NCBI RefSeq assembly: GCF_000819445.1
Contig: NZ_CP005286.1
Location: 2,617,313-2,681,312, forward strand
Reading direction: 5' to 3'
Source: Corynebacterium humireducens NBRC 106098 = DSM 45392
GTDB lineage: Bacteria; Actinomycetota; Actinomycetes; Mycobacteriales; Mycobacteriaceae
Length of the DNA: 64,000 bases
Part shown: in pieces, positions 16,379 to 24,213 of the stretch
Layout: each line of letters begins with the position of its first letter
Position numbering within the stretch: position 1 is the stretch's first letter
Notes under the pieces: generated by a model
What the model was told of the DNA's origin: nothing
Databases searched by the model: none
The model's input: the letters and a program-made list of their open reading frames with translations, nothing else
Program-made: the position numbers and the translations under genes

Positions 16379-16840
16379 ATGAACGCCCGCGCCCGCGTCA
16401 CCCCGCTGCTGTTCGTCCCGCTGCTGCTCACCGTGAGTGCGTGCGGTGCCGACGACGATCCCGCCACGCCCACCGCCACCGTGTCGGTGACGGCACCGGT
16501 CACCGAGTCCGTCACCGTCGAGGTGACCACCACGACCAACGTGGCCCCCGTGCCCGCCTCCACGACGGCCCTGGCCACCGCTCCGGACTGTGGCGCGGAT
16601 GCGTTCCGCGGTGACTTCAGCGAGCCTGTCGTCATGTACTGCGACGGTGAGTGGGCGCGTGCGGGCCAGGCCTTCACGGACCATCTCATCGTCTACCACG
16701 CCGTCGAGGGCCGCTGGGAACACTACGAGCCCCACGGCCGCTCCCCGGTCACGGAGTACCCGTGCTTCGATGAGTCGACCCTCATCGCGGACGGGGTGCC
16801 CGCCGAGCTCCGCGGGACGATGTCGGTCTGTCAGGACTGA
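16379..16840 (+). CDS. Thr-rich lipoprotein, paralog 2
   Basis: 153 aa. Signal peptide with lipobox TVSAC (Cys21), a Thr/Val-rich linker, and a C-terminal domain aligned with paralog 1: PDCGADAF, EPVVMYCDGEW, HAVEGRWEHYEPHG, LIADGVPAEL and SVCQD match CAPDSF, DPVVDFCDGAF, QSVDGQWDIYPQHG, LLTADGAAEEL and PLCTE. This is a recent-looking tandem duplication. TAGGGT at 16367-16372 lies 6 nt before the ATG (leaderless). The 3' end overlaps the convergent cupin gene by 10 nt. Cell-surface role unknown. Confidence 0.75.
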   Translation: MNARARVTPLLFVPLLLTVSACGADDDPATPTATVSVTAPVTESVTVEVTTTTNVAPVPASTTALATAPDCGADAFRGDFSEPVVMYCDGEWARAGQAFTDHLIVYHAVEGRWEHYEPHGRSPVTEYPCFDESTLIADGVPAELRGTMSVCQD

Positions 16841-17178
16841 CCGGAGTGGGACTCCCGCCCCTCGACGCTGGTGACGGTGGTGAGCAGGAAAACGGAGTCC
16901 TCGAGCGCACTGACCGAGTGACGCTGGTGGGTCAGGGTGACCAGCTGGCCGGCGCCGATCGTCGTCTCCTCCTTGCCGGCGACCTTCACTTCACCGCTGA
17001 ACAGGAAGATCGAGGCGGCGGGCGGGGAGTTGTGCTCCTGGAGCGTGGTGCCCTGCTTGAGGGCGATGACGGTCTGCCGCAGCGGGCCGTCGTTGACCAG
17101 TAGTTTCGCGGCGCGGCCGTTGTCGGCGCTGCAGGCCTTGTCGAGCAGCTGGCGGGCCTTCTCATCGACGATGGACAT
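16831..17178 (-). CDS. Small single-domain cupin protein
   Basis: 115 aa. Cupin_2-like barrel: LKQGTTLQEHNSPPAASIFLFSGEVKV and TIGAGQLVTLTHQRHSVSALEDSVFLL. The first metal-binding motif retains only EH, and the second keeps His in HQRHSV, so metal binding is uncertain. Such proteins often sense or bind small molecules; no substrate can be named. The ATG at 17178 has AGGGAGGAAC upstream. A CRP-like core GTGA-N6-TCAC lies about 60 nt upstream at 17232-17245. Confidence 0.7.
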   Translation of the reverse strand: MSIVDEKARQLLDKACSADNGRAAKLLVNDGPLRQTVIALKQGTTLQEHNSPPAASIFLFSGEVKVAGKEETTIGAGQLVTLTHQRHSVSALEDSVFLLTTVTSVEGRESHSGQS

Positions 17179-17216
17179 GAGGGGGTTCCTCCCTGTGGTG
17201 GTTGGTGGGCCTGATC

Positions 17217-18278
17217 CTACCCTCCCGCAGCGTGACCGGGGTCACTTTCAGGTCGGCCGCAGACGGGGGAGGAGTCGCCCTCCGCGCGGGTGAGCCCCCA
17301 CACGACGAGCCCGATCGGCACCGGGTCCGTGACCAGTCCGCCGTGGCTCACGGGGTGGAGGCACGTGGACTCGACCTCGACGTTGACCACGTCCGCCCCG
17401 GAGGCGCCGGGATCGATCATGGACGTCTCGTTGGGTGTCGCGATGGTGTCGGAGGCGGTGTAGAGCGCGGTATACGTGACGCCCGGGGCGGCGTCGGGGA
17501 AGCCGTTGAGCCAGTCCACGAACTCGGAGTGCCGGAGCTGCTGCACGGCCGCCTCCCCGGCGAGGAAGGTCGAGGAGCCGGGGACGGCCTGCACGACGGA
17601 ACCGACCCAGTTCCACCCGTTGACGTCCGTGCCGTGGAGCGTCGCCCCGAGGGTGACCACGCGGCGTACCTTCGCGGCGCCGTCGAGACCCATGACGTAA
17701 CCCTTGGTCAGGGTGCCGCCCTGCGAGTGCCCGACGAGATCCACCCGTGAGGCGCCGGTGCGCCGGAGAACCCCGTCGACGAAGCTGTCCAGCTCGTGCA
17801 CGCTGAGGAAGGGGTCGGCGTAGCCGTAACGTCCCACGGACGCGCTGAGCATGCTGAACTGGTCGGCGCCGTAGTTGAGGGCCCAGGTGCAGGCCCCCGC
17901 AGCGACGAGGCTCTCGGCGAGGGTGACCATGTGCCCGGACCCGCCGGCGGTGCCGTGGATGAGGACGACGGGGACGGGGAAGTCGGGCGTCGGCACGCAG
18001 GTGGGGTCGTTGAAGGGGCCGGCGACCGGCAGGTCGGAGGACAGCTGCACGGTCGATCCGAAGGTCTGCGCCAGCGCCGACTCCCGGGACATGCGGACGA
18101 CGGGACCGGAGGACAGCTGCACCCCCGTGCCGGTGGAGTGGCCGATGCTGGAGCCCCGCTCGCGGGAGGAGACGTCATGCTCGGCGGACAGGCCGGGGAC
18201 ACGCGGCAGGCTCGACGCCCCGGCGGTCGGGGTCACCGTCAGTGCGACGGCCAGCAGGAGAGCGGCGGTCCTTCTCAT
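17217..18278 (-). CDS. Secreted triacylglycerol lipase/esterase (alpha/beta hydrolase)
   Basis: 353 aa with a Sec signal peptide (MRRTAALLLAVALTVTPTAGA). Alpha/beta-hydrolase landmarks: oxyanion strand VPVVLIHGTAGGSGHMV near residue 105, nucleophile elbow LVGHSQGG near residue 182, Asp in YTASDTIATPNET and His in LHPVSHGGL. This matches the class-2-lipase-like exported esterases common in Corynebacterium and Mycobacterium. About 90 residues between the signal and the catalytic core are low complexity. It probably hydrolyses lipid esters at the cell surface. Confidence 0.82.
   Translation of the reverse strand: MRRTAALLLAVALTVTPTAGASSLPRVPGLSAEHDVSSRERGSSIGHSTGTGVQLSSGPVVRMSRESALAQTFGSTVQLSSDLPVAGPFNDPTCVPTPDFPVPVVLIHGTAGGSGHMVTLAESLVAAGACTWALNYGADQFSMLSASVGRYGYADPFLSVHELDSFVDGVLRRTGASRVDLVGHSQGGTLTKGYVMGLDGAAKVRRVVTLGATLHGTDVNGWNWVGSVVQAVPGSSTFLAGEAAVQQLRHSEFVDWLNGFPDAAPGVTYTALYTASDTIATPNETSMIDPGASGADVVNVEVESTCLHPVSHGGLVTDPVPIGLVVWGLTRAEGDSSPVCGRPESDPGHAAGG
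17232..17245. promoter_or_regulatory. CRP/GlxR-like core upstream of the cupin gene
   Basis: GTGACCGGGGTCAC is a perfect inverted repeat fitting the GTGA-N6-TCAC core of GlxR sites, but the outer bases (C before, T after) deviate from TGTGA/TCACA. It sits 54-67 nt upstream of the cupin ATG, within the last codons of the lipase gene, so chance in coding DNA is possible. Confidence 0.3.
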
Positions 18279-18300
18279 GCCGCAATCCTAGGTGACGGAC

Positions 18301-18828
18301 CTAGGTACCGGCGGCCACCTTCGCCGGGTCGCCGAGCCGTTCCCCGAGGCCCGCGAGCACCACGAACACGACGCCCAGGGCCAGGGCCAGGCCGATCCAC
18401 ACCCGGTGCCAGCGGGGACCGCACAGGCGCGCCACGACGGCGCCGAGGAACGCCCCGAGGGTGTTCATGAGCAGATCGTCGATGTCCGAGTAGCCGAGCG
18501 CGAACACGTACTGCGCCGTCTCGATCGTCAACGACGCGGCGAACCCGACGAGGACGGTGCTGAGGAGGGGACGGCGGGCGTCGATAAGCAGCATGTACAC
18601 GAGCACCCCGAAGGGGACGAAGAAGGCGAGGTTGCCCAGGTAGCCGAAGGCGGGCAGGAACCAGCCGGTCGCGCCGAGGAGGTCCTCGAGGGGGACGGGG
18701 CGCAGCTCACGGTGCCGGTGGATGGCCGGATCCCACAGGTAGCCGATCCGGTAGAACGCCTTGAGCATGGTGAGCGCGACCATCACCGCGGCGTACACGG
18801 CGAGGGCGAACCAGGTGAGTCTGCGCAT
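18301..18828 (-). CDS. VanZ-family membrane protein
   Basis: 175 aa with five or so membrane helices. The VanZ signature appears as GYLGNLAFFVPFGVLVYMLL near residue 60 and SLTIETAQYVFALGYSDIDDLLMNTLGAFLGA near residue 105 (the IE.xQ...R.xDxxDxxxNxxG pattern). Function unknown; VanZ itself gives low-level teicoplanin resistance. The start is the ATG at 18828; a 44-residue upstream extension overlaps the divergent reductase gene and lacks family similarity. Confidence 0.78.
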   Translation of the reverse strand: MRRLTWFALAVYAAVMVALTMLKAFYRIGYLWDPAIHRHRELRPVPLEDLLGATGWFLPAFGYLGNLAFFVPFGVLVYMLLIDARRPLLSTVLVGFAASLTIETAQYVFALGYSDIDDLLMNTLGAFLGAVVARLCGPRWHRVWIGLALALGVVFVVLAGLGERLGDPAKVAAGT

Positions 18829-18855
18829 GGCCTCCACGATAACTAGCGTGGGGCC

Positions 18856-19830
18856 ATGGACCACTCCCTGCTTGTCACACGTACCGACTCCACCGTCACC
18901 GCCACCCTCACCGACGAGGTGTTCCTCGGCCCCGGCGAGGTGCTTGTCGACGTCTCCCACTCATCCCTCAACTACAAGGACGGCATGGCGCTGCGCGGCG
19001 ACCGCGGCGTGATGCGGGTGGACCCGCTGGTGCCGGGCATCGACGCGGTCGGAACGGTGGTGTCCTCGGAGGATCCCCGCTTCGCGCCGGGCGACCTGGT
19101 GACCACCAACGGTGGGGGACTGGGGGAGTTCCGCCACGGCGGCTACTCCACGCGGCAGCGGGTGCCCGCGGAGGCGACGGTGCACGTCCCGGATGTCTTC
19201 GACGCATGGCAGGCGGCGGCGATCGGTACGGCGGGGTTCACGGCCGCCCTGTCGGTCGCGGCGCTGCGTGAGCAGGGCGTGGACGGGGGAGAGGTGCTGG
19301 TCACGGGCGCGACGGGTGGCGTCGGTTCGATCGCGGTGCACCTGCTGGCGACCCTCGGCCACGACGTCGTGGCCGCGACGGGACGGGCCGGGGAGCACGG
19401 TGACTGGCTGCGTGAGCTGGGCGCGGGGGAGCTGGTCGACAGGGCCGAACTGGCGGCACCCGGCCGCCCCCTGCAGAAGGCCCGGTGGGCCGGGGTGGTG
19501 GACTGCATCGGTTCCCACACGCTGGTCAACGCGTGCGCGCAGACGCAGTGGGGTGGCACGGTCACCGCGTGCGGACTGGCGCAGGGCCCCGACCTACCCG
19601 CCACGGTGCTGCCGTTCATTCTCCGCGGCGTGAAGCTGGTGGGCATCAACTCGGTGGACGCGCCGCGGGAGCTCCGGGAGCGGGCGTGGGCGCTGCTGGC
19701 CGACACCCTGGACGTGGATGTCCTCACCTCCCTCAGCACGACGGTGCCCCTGGCAGAGGTCGTCGCCGCGGGGGAGGAGCTCATGGACGGTCGGCGCCGC
19801 GGGCGGACCGTGGTGGCGGTGCAGCCCTGA
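18856..19830 (+). CDS. acuI: AcuI/YhdH-type quinone oxidoreductase (acrylyl-CoA reductase family)
   Basis: 324 aa zinc-less medium-chain dehydrogenase. GroES-like N-terminal half (VDVSHSSLNYKDGMALRGDRGVMR) and a Rossmann half with VLVTGATGGVGSIAVHLLATLGHDVVA near residue 150 and RGVKLVGINSVDAPRELRE near residue 258, which matches the YhdH/AcuI subfamily. These enzymes use NADPH to reduce acryloyl-CoA to propionyl-CoA; the natural substrate here is not shown. The ATG at 18856 follows CTAGCGTGGGGCC. It is divergent from the VanZ gene. Confidence 0.82.
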   Translation: MDHSLLVTRTDSTVTATLTDEVFLGPGEVLVDVSHSSLNYKDGMALRGDRGVMRVDPLVPGIDAVGTVVSSEDPRFAPGDLVTTNGGGLGEFRHGGYSTRQRVPAEATVHVPDVFDAWQAAAIGTAGFTAALSVAALREQGVDGGEVLVTGATGGVGSIAVHLLATLGHDVVAATGRAGEHGDWLRELGAGELVDRAELAAPGRPLQKARWAGVVDCIGSHTLVNACAQTQWGGTVTACGLAQGPDLPATVLPFILRGVKLVGINSVDAPRELRERAWALLADTLDVDVLTSLSTTVPLAEVVAAGEELMDGRRRGRTVVAVQP

Positions 19831-19851
19831 AGAGGCCCGGCAGAATCGCCG

Positions 19852-19884
19852 ACGCGGCGCACGGTCTTGAGCCGTGCGCCGCGT
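19852..19884. terminator. Bidirectional hairpin between convergent genes
   Basis: ACGCGGCGCACGG (19852-19864) and CCGTGCGCCGCGT (19872-19884) form a perfect 13-bp stem with a 7-nt loop between the convergent acuI and membrane-protein genes. No long T run follows on either strand. Confidence 0.65.
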
Positions 19885-19894
19885 GTACGGGGGA

Positions 19895-21133
19895 TTAAGC
19901 GTTGACCAGGACCTTCTGCTCCTGGGCGAACTTGCTGGCGGAGGACAGCTGGTTGCGGAACAGGGTGAACGCGAGCCACAGGGTGGCGGCCGCGATGGTG
20001 GCCGGGACGAGCAGTGCGGCGTAGTAGGTGCCGGAGAACTTCTCGATCAGGCCGTTCTGGATCAGGCCGGTGTTGATGTAGAACATCGAGAGGACGGACA
20101 GTCCGACGCCCGGGCAGACCAGGGTGAAGGCAACGGGGGAGGTCTCCTCACGGGAGAGGACGAACTTCTGGAAGAAGCCGTTGGAGCGCATGACGACGTA
20201 GCCGAGGCCCAGGAAGGCGACCTGCGCGAGCATCATGAAGGTGAGGAAGAGCAGGATGCCGACGGAGGACTGTGCGTGCTCCTGCGGGCCGGCCGGGCCG
20301 GCGTCCATGAGGGTCTGCATGCCGTGGCGGTCACGCAGGACGGTGATGGAGTACAGGGTGAGGATCGGGACGGCGAGCCACAGTGTGGCGGAGTTCGGCA
20401 GCGCCAGGCCGTACTGCATGATGCTCATGACGCCGGCGACGAGGAAGACGCCGAAGAGCAGGACCGAGATGAAGCCGAAGAACATGGAGCCGGCGACGCC
20501 GATCATGACGATGAGCGGGTTGGTGCCCATGGCTGCGGGGGCACCGAAGCCGACGGCGACCATGGACATGGAGAACGCGGCGATGAGCTGGTTGAGGCCA
20601 CCGTTGGCCTCGAAGGAGAAGCCGCCGCCGATGATGCGGCGCAGGTAGTTGGTCATGATGACCAGGGCCAGGACACCGACGGAGCCGTAGGCGAGCAGAG
20701 CCAGCGGCATGAGGGACTGGATGATGCTCCACAGGCCCGGGACGAGGGCGAGGGCGGCGACGAAGGCGCCGTTGATGGTCATGCCCAGGGTCAGCGGGAT
20801 GGCCATGAGGGTGACCTCGGCGTTGGTGGACTTGAGGGTCTGGTACGCCTCGGTGTGCTTGAACTGGTTGAACTCGCGGAAGTTCCAGATCAGCAGTCCG
20901 ATGTGGATGGCGAGCATGGCGATCATGCCGACGTAGCCGACGATGATGGCGGTGCGCATGAAGGAGTCGCCGTTGGCGTAGGCGCCGGTGATGGACTCGA
21001 AGGTCGGCATCGGGGTCTCCGGGTGCGGAGTGATGTGCATGAAGGCCATGAAGAAGAAGACGGCCATGCCGCCGAAACCGAGGGCGGCGAGGAAATAGAG
21101 GGGCGAGTACTTCTCGCCGAGGTTCCTGATCAC
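19895..21133 (-). CDS. Ten-helix membrane protein behind CsoR-like operators
   Basis: 412 aa from the GTG at 21133, with AAGGA 8 nt upstream. About ten hydrophobic helices are spread along the whole protein (for example YFLAALGFGGMAVFFFMAF, LLAYGSVGVLALVIMTNYL, GILLFLTFMMLAQVAFLGLGY), with no ATPase or redox motif. I recall similar corynebacterial proteins being labelled TsoR family, but I cannot assign a function with confidence. The size and helix count also fit a TehA/SLAC1-like channel fold. The two ATACCCC dyads upstream suggest induction by copper, persulfide or another CsoR-family signal. Confidence 0.6.
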   Translation of the reverse strand: MIRNLGEKYSPLYFLAALGFGGMAVFFFMAFMHITPHPETPMPTFESITGAYANGDSFMRTAIIVGYVGMIAMLAIHIGLLIWNFREFNQFKHTEAYQTLKSTNAEVTLMAIPLTLGMTINGAFVAALALVPGLWSIIQSLMPLALLAYGSVGVLALVIMTNYLRRIIGGGFSFEANGGLNQLIAAFSMSMVAVGFGAPAAMGTNPLIVMIGVAGSMFFGFISVLLFGVFLVAGVMSIMQYGLALPNSATLWLAVPILTLYSITVLRDRHGMQTLMDAGPAGPQEHAQSSVGILLFLTFMMLAQVAFLGLGYVVMRSNGFFQKFVLSREETSPVAFTLVCPGVGLSVLSMFYINTGLIQNGLIEKFSGTYYAALLVPATIAAATLWLAFTLFRNQLSSASKFAQEQKVLVNA

Positions 21134-21167
21134 GGTGGTGTTCCTTCTGTGTTTCGGACTTAAGTGG

Positions 21168-21183
21168 ATACCCCGGGGGGTAT
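21168..21183. promoter_or_regulatory. CsoR/CstR-family operator, perfect dyad
   Basis: ATACCCC-GG-GGGGTAT is a perfect inverted repeat with a 2-nt centre, 35 nt upstream of the GTG at 21133. It fits the type of site bound by CsoR-family repressors (CsoR for copper, CstR for sulfane sulfur, RcnR for nickel/cobalt). No csoR-like gene is in the window. The position close to the start supports repression. Confidence 0.62.
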
Positions 21184-21227
21184 GACGGTTCCTGAGATTA
21201 ACAGAGCTTGCCGACGCCCGCAACCAG

Positions 21228-21243
21228 ATACCCCCAGGGGCTT
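21228..21243. promoter_or_regulatory. Second, imperfect CsoR-like operator
   Basis: ATACCCC-CA-GGGGCTT repeats the left arm of the 21168-21183 site exactly and the GGGG of the right arm, with two mismatches in the last three bases. The centres are 60 bp apart, so two tetramers could bind on the same face of the helix. Confidence 0.45.
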
Positions 21244-21318
21244 CACAGGTTGCCGCGAGGCGCGTCCAATGTTGAGTGCATCCGTTGCTCGCCGAAGACT
21301 CTCGGCAGAGGGATGCAG

Positions 21319-21338
21319 GAGTGCGCAGCTGCGCACTC
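21319..21338 (+). repeat. Palindromic intergenic repeat, copy 3
   Basis: Perfect palindrome GAGTGCGCAGCTGCGCACTC, then TTTTTGCCCCCTGACCTGC. It lies about 100 bp upstream of the HNH gene start, with the T run pointing into the gene. Copy 4 is in inverted orientation at the other end of the gene. The rest of 21134-21441 (308 nt) holds the two CsoR-like dyads and no gene. Confidence 0.85.
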
Positions 21339-21441
21339 TTTTTGCCCCCTGACCTGCAACGACGCCTTCCGGGAAGCTCATGTCCGGGGCGCCTGCTACG
21401 GTGGCCGTAATCGAACACCAATTCGACCACCGGGGGAATCC

Positions 21442-22701
21442 TTGCTCGCCACGATCACCGAGCCGTCCACACTCACCGACCGCCAGCTGACCACCTCGAT
21501 CACCCACGCCCACCGCAACCTCACCCGCCACAAGGCCGCCTTCATCCTCCACCTCGCCGAGTTCGACCACCGTGGCCTGGGTGGTTCCGCCGGCACCGTC
21601 TCCTGGGCGGTACGCACCCAGGACCTGTCCCGGCGCACCGCCTTCGAGTACCTCCAGGTGGGTCGCGCGCTCCGCGACTTCCCCCTGCTCGCCCACCACT
21701 TCTCCGAGGGGGAGCTCTCCTACTCCAAGGTGCGCCTCCTCCTGCCGCTCCTGACCGCCGAGAACGAGGCCGAGCTGGTCGCCCTCGCCCTCGCGCACCT
21801 GTTCACCGAGCTGGAGACCCTGCTCGCCGGTCACCCACGGCCCAACGGACGCCCACGGAAGGCGCGGAACCGCCTCTCGGTGACCGTGGACGAGGACAAC
21901 GGTGGGCTGAGGTTCTGGGGCGCCCTCGACGCTGAGCGCGGGGCCGAGTTCCTCGCCGCCCTGAAGAGCGCCGAACTGGCGCTGGGCGGGCAGGACTCCG
22001 CAGGCCCGGACTCCTCCACCACCCGTTTCGGCGTACCCACCAGCACCAGCCTCGTCGGGTCACTCATCAGCCTCTGCCACCTGGCGCGGACCAACCCGGA
22101 GGCGAAGACGACGGCCCCGGGCGCACAGGTGAACATCATCATCGACTCCGACGACCGCGCACGGATCCCGGGACAGCCCGCCGCCACCACCCCGGACCTG
22201 CTGCGCAGCATCCTCAACGGCTTCCTCTCCCTGCAGATCCGCGACGCCCGCGGACGCATCCTCCACCTGGGCCGCAGTTCCCGCCTGCTCAACCGCGCCC
22301 AGGAGAAGGCGCTGCTCACCCGCTGGAATCACCGCTGCGCCACACCCGGCTGTCCGTGCACCCGCTGGCTCGAGTTCCACCACATCGTCGCCTGGGCCGC
22401 CGGGGGCGGGACCGACCTCGAGAACCTCATCCCGCTGTGTTCCACGCACCACGCGATGGTCTCCAACGGGGAGCTGGTCATCGTGCCGGACGAGGTCGAT
22501 CCGAGCCTCCTGCGATTCCGCTTCCCCGGCGGAGAGTCCTACACGTCGGTGGACAACGGGCCCGCGATGCTGGATCTGGCGATGGGGCAGCACGCCGACA
22601 GCTACTCCCACGGGCCCGTGCCGAAGGGCGATGAGGAGCTTCTCGACGTCTGGGAGCACCAGGACACCTTCGACGACATCACCCCAGTTCAGACGCCATA
22701 A
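21442..22701 (+). CDS. DUF222/HNH endonuclease-like protein (13E12 type)
   Basis: 419 aa from a TTG at 21442, chosen because GGGGGAA lies 5 nt upstream and DUF222 homology begins here; earlier in-frame codons run through the palindromic repeat. N-terminal DUF222 helices (THAHRNLTRHKAAFILHLAE, RRTAFEYLQVGRALRDFPLL, SYSKVRLLLPLL) precede a C-terminal HNH domain with four zinc Cys/His (RCATPGCPC...CSTHH) and the catalytic LEFHHIVAWAAGG. This family is multicopy in actinobacteria and linked to REP13E12-like elements. It is flanked by inverted copies of the 20-bp palindrome. Function is unproven. Confidence 0.82.
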   Translation: MLATITEPSTLTDRQLTTSITHAHRNLTRHKAAFILHLAEFDHRGLGGSAGTVSWAVRTQDLSRRTAFEYLQVGRALRDFPLLAHHFSEGELSYSKVRLLLPLLTAENEAELVALALAHLFTELETLLAGHPRPNGRPRKARNRLSVTVDEDNGGLRFWGALDAERGAEFLAALKSAELALGGQDSAGPDSSTTRFGVPTSTSLVGSLISLCHLARTNPEAKTTAPGAQVNIIIDSDDRARIPGQPAATTPDLLRSILNGFLSLQIRDARGRILHLGRSSRLLNRAQEKALLTRWNHRCATPGCPCTRWLEFHHIVAWAAGGGTDLENLIPLCSTHHAMVSNGELVIVPDEVDPSLLRFRFPGGESYTSVDNGPAMLDLAMGQHADSYSHGPVPKGDEELLDVWEHQDTFDDITPVQTP

Positions 22702-22702
22702 A

Positions 22703-22722
22703 GAGTGCGCAGCTGCGCACTC
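22703..22722 (-). repeat. Palindromic intergenic repeat, copy 4
   Basis: Same palindrome immediately after the HNH stop codon. Read on the minus strand it continues TTTATGGCGTCTGAACTGGGG, closely matching the tail of copy 1 (TTTATGGCCGGTGACCTGGGG). The tail therefore lies inside the 3' end of the HNH gene. With copy 3 it brackets the gene as inverted repeats, and it also sits between convergent genes. Confidence 0.85.
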
Positions 22723-22730
22723 TCCGACCC

Positions 22731-24209
22731 TCAGACCCCCGACAGGAAGGGAGCCACCACCAACCGCGACACCCGGCAGTCGAGGACCCAGACGCCGGGC
22801 ACACCCTCCGCGAGCCACTCGCCGGCCGCCGCCAGGTCCCCCAACGTGTGCACCACCGTGCCGCGCGCCCCGAACGCACCGAACACCTCCGTGAAGTCGA
22901 CCTCGGGGATCAGCATCGGCTCCTCCGGCACGCCCTGCGACGCGTACTGGTGGATCTCGGCGCCGTAGGCGGCGTCGTTGACCACCACGATGACGCACCG
23001 GCCGCCGGTGTCGTGGACGCGACGGATGACGGACTCGGCGTCGGCAAGCGCCATGAGGCCACCGCCGTCGCCGGTGACCAGGACGGTCAGCCGCTCGCCG
23101 GCGGCCTCGACGACTCCGACGGCGGCGCCGAGGCCGAGGCCGATCGTCTCGAAGCCGGTGCCCACGAGCACCAGGTGGTCCGGCGCGGGGACGTCGAGGT
23201 ACATGCACGGCCAGGCGATGAAGTGGCCGCCGTCGGTGACCACGACGCGTTCACGCGGCAGGAGTTCGTTGAGTCGCGTAAAGAGCGTGCGCGGATCGAG
23301 CCGCCCGTCGGGGGCGAGTTCAGCGCCCTCGGCATGGGTGGTGCGCACCGGCGCACGCTTCACGACGCCGCCCTCCCCGGTCAGCTCCGGAAGCATCTCC
23401 TCGACGGTGCCGCGGAGGGGAGTGTCGATGCGTGGGGTGGTGGGGGAGTGGGGGTCGATCTGGATGACGTGTGCGTCAGGTCCAAAGGAGCCACCCTCGG
23501 TGAAACGGTTGAGGGACGCACCGAGGACGAGAACCACGTCGGCCTCCCGCATCGCGGCACGGGCTTCGGGGGCGGCGAAACCACCGCAGATGCCGAGGTC
23601 CCGGACGCCGGAGGCGCCGTCGAAGAAGCCTTTTGCCGGGGCGGTGGTGGCGACGTCGGCACCCCAGGACTCGGCCAGGGCGATGACCTCCTCGCGGGCC
23701 TCGACCGCCCCGCGGCCGGCGACGATCAACAGCTGTTGAGCACCACTGAGCAGGGACGATACCTCACCCGGAGAGTCCGAATCGGGCGTATCGGCGCCCT
23801 CCCACGGCAGGAAGAGCACCACCGGAACGGACTCCTCCAGCGCCACGCGCACAGCCACGGAGGGATCCGTCTCCACCCGCGCCCCACACGCCCGGGCCAG
23901 CGCTGCGTGGTCCACGGTCTCCGTGGAACCGGCGACGAGGAGGAGTGGGGAGCGGGAGATGGCGGCGTCGATAAGCGGGGTGAGGGCGTTGGTGAAACCC
24001 GGGCCGTAGGTGGTCGTGGCGACCGCCAGGCGCCGCGTCGTGCGCTGGAAGGCATCGGCGGCGGCCACCGCGGCGGCCTCGTGACGCACCGAGATGACGG
24101 AGACGCCCTGCTCCGCGAGTTCGCGGATGAACAGGGCGTTTCCGTTGCCCATCAGGCCGAAGACGGTGTCTGTGGCGGCTGCCACCACCTGCGCGGCCTC
24201 CCGGTGCAC
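22731..24209 (-). CDS. Thiamine-pyrophosphate-dependent enzyme (acetolactate-synthase-like)
   Basis: 492 aa, somewhat shorter than acetolactate synthase large subunits (about 560-600). Three-domain TPP fold: N-terminal Pyr domain with the catalytic Glu in ISVRHEAAAVAAADAF (near residue 43), a central domain, and a C-terminal PP domain with VTGDGGGLMALADAESVIRR and VVNDAAYG, the GDG-X(about 25)-N magnesium/TPP motif. Substrate not predictable; related to benzoylformate decarboxylase or IlvB-like proteins. The GTG start lies 4 nt after the leuS stop, so it is coupled to leuS, which hints at a branched-chain amino-acid link. Confidence 0.75.
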   Translation of the reverse strand: MHREAAQVVAAATDTVFGLMGNGNALFIRELAEQGVSVISVRHEAAAVAAADAFQRTTRRLAVATTTYGPGFTNALTPLIDAAISRSPLLLVAGSTETVDHAALARACGARVETDPSVAVRVALEESVPVVLFLPWEGADTPDSDSPGEVSSLLSGAQQLLIVAGRGAVEAREEVIALAESWGADVATTAPAKGFFDGASGVRDLGICGGFAAPEARAAMREADVVLVLGASLNRFTEGGSFGPDAHVIQIDPHSPTTPRIDTPLRGTVEEMLPELTGEGGVVKRAPVRTTHAEGAELAPDGRLDPRTLFTRLNELLPRERVVVTDGGHFIAWPCMYLDVPAPDHLVLVGTGFETIGLGLGAAVGVVEAAGERLTVLVTGDGGGLMALADAESVIRRVHDTGGRCVIVVVNDAAYGAEIHQYASQGVPEEPMLIPEVDFTEVFGAFGARGTVVHTLGDLAAAGEWLAEGVPGVWVLDCRVSRLVVAPFLSGV

Positions 24210-24213
24210 GGGG

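Noticed and set aside
17232..17245. High-confidence GlxR site in the lipase gene end
   Set aside because: Core dyad is perfect but outer bases do not fit and it is within coding sequence; kept only as a low-confidence feature.
10342..22722. CRISPR array from repeated palindromes
   Set aside because: Only four copies, kilobases apart or as a single pair, with no regular spacers and no cas genes.
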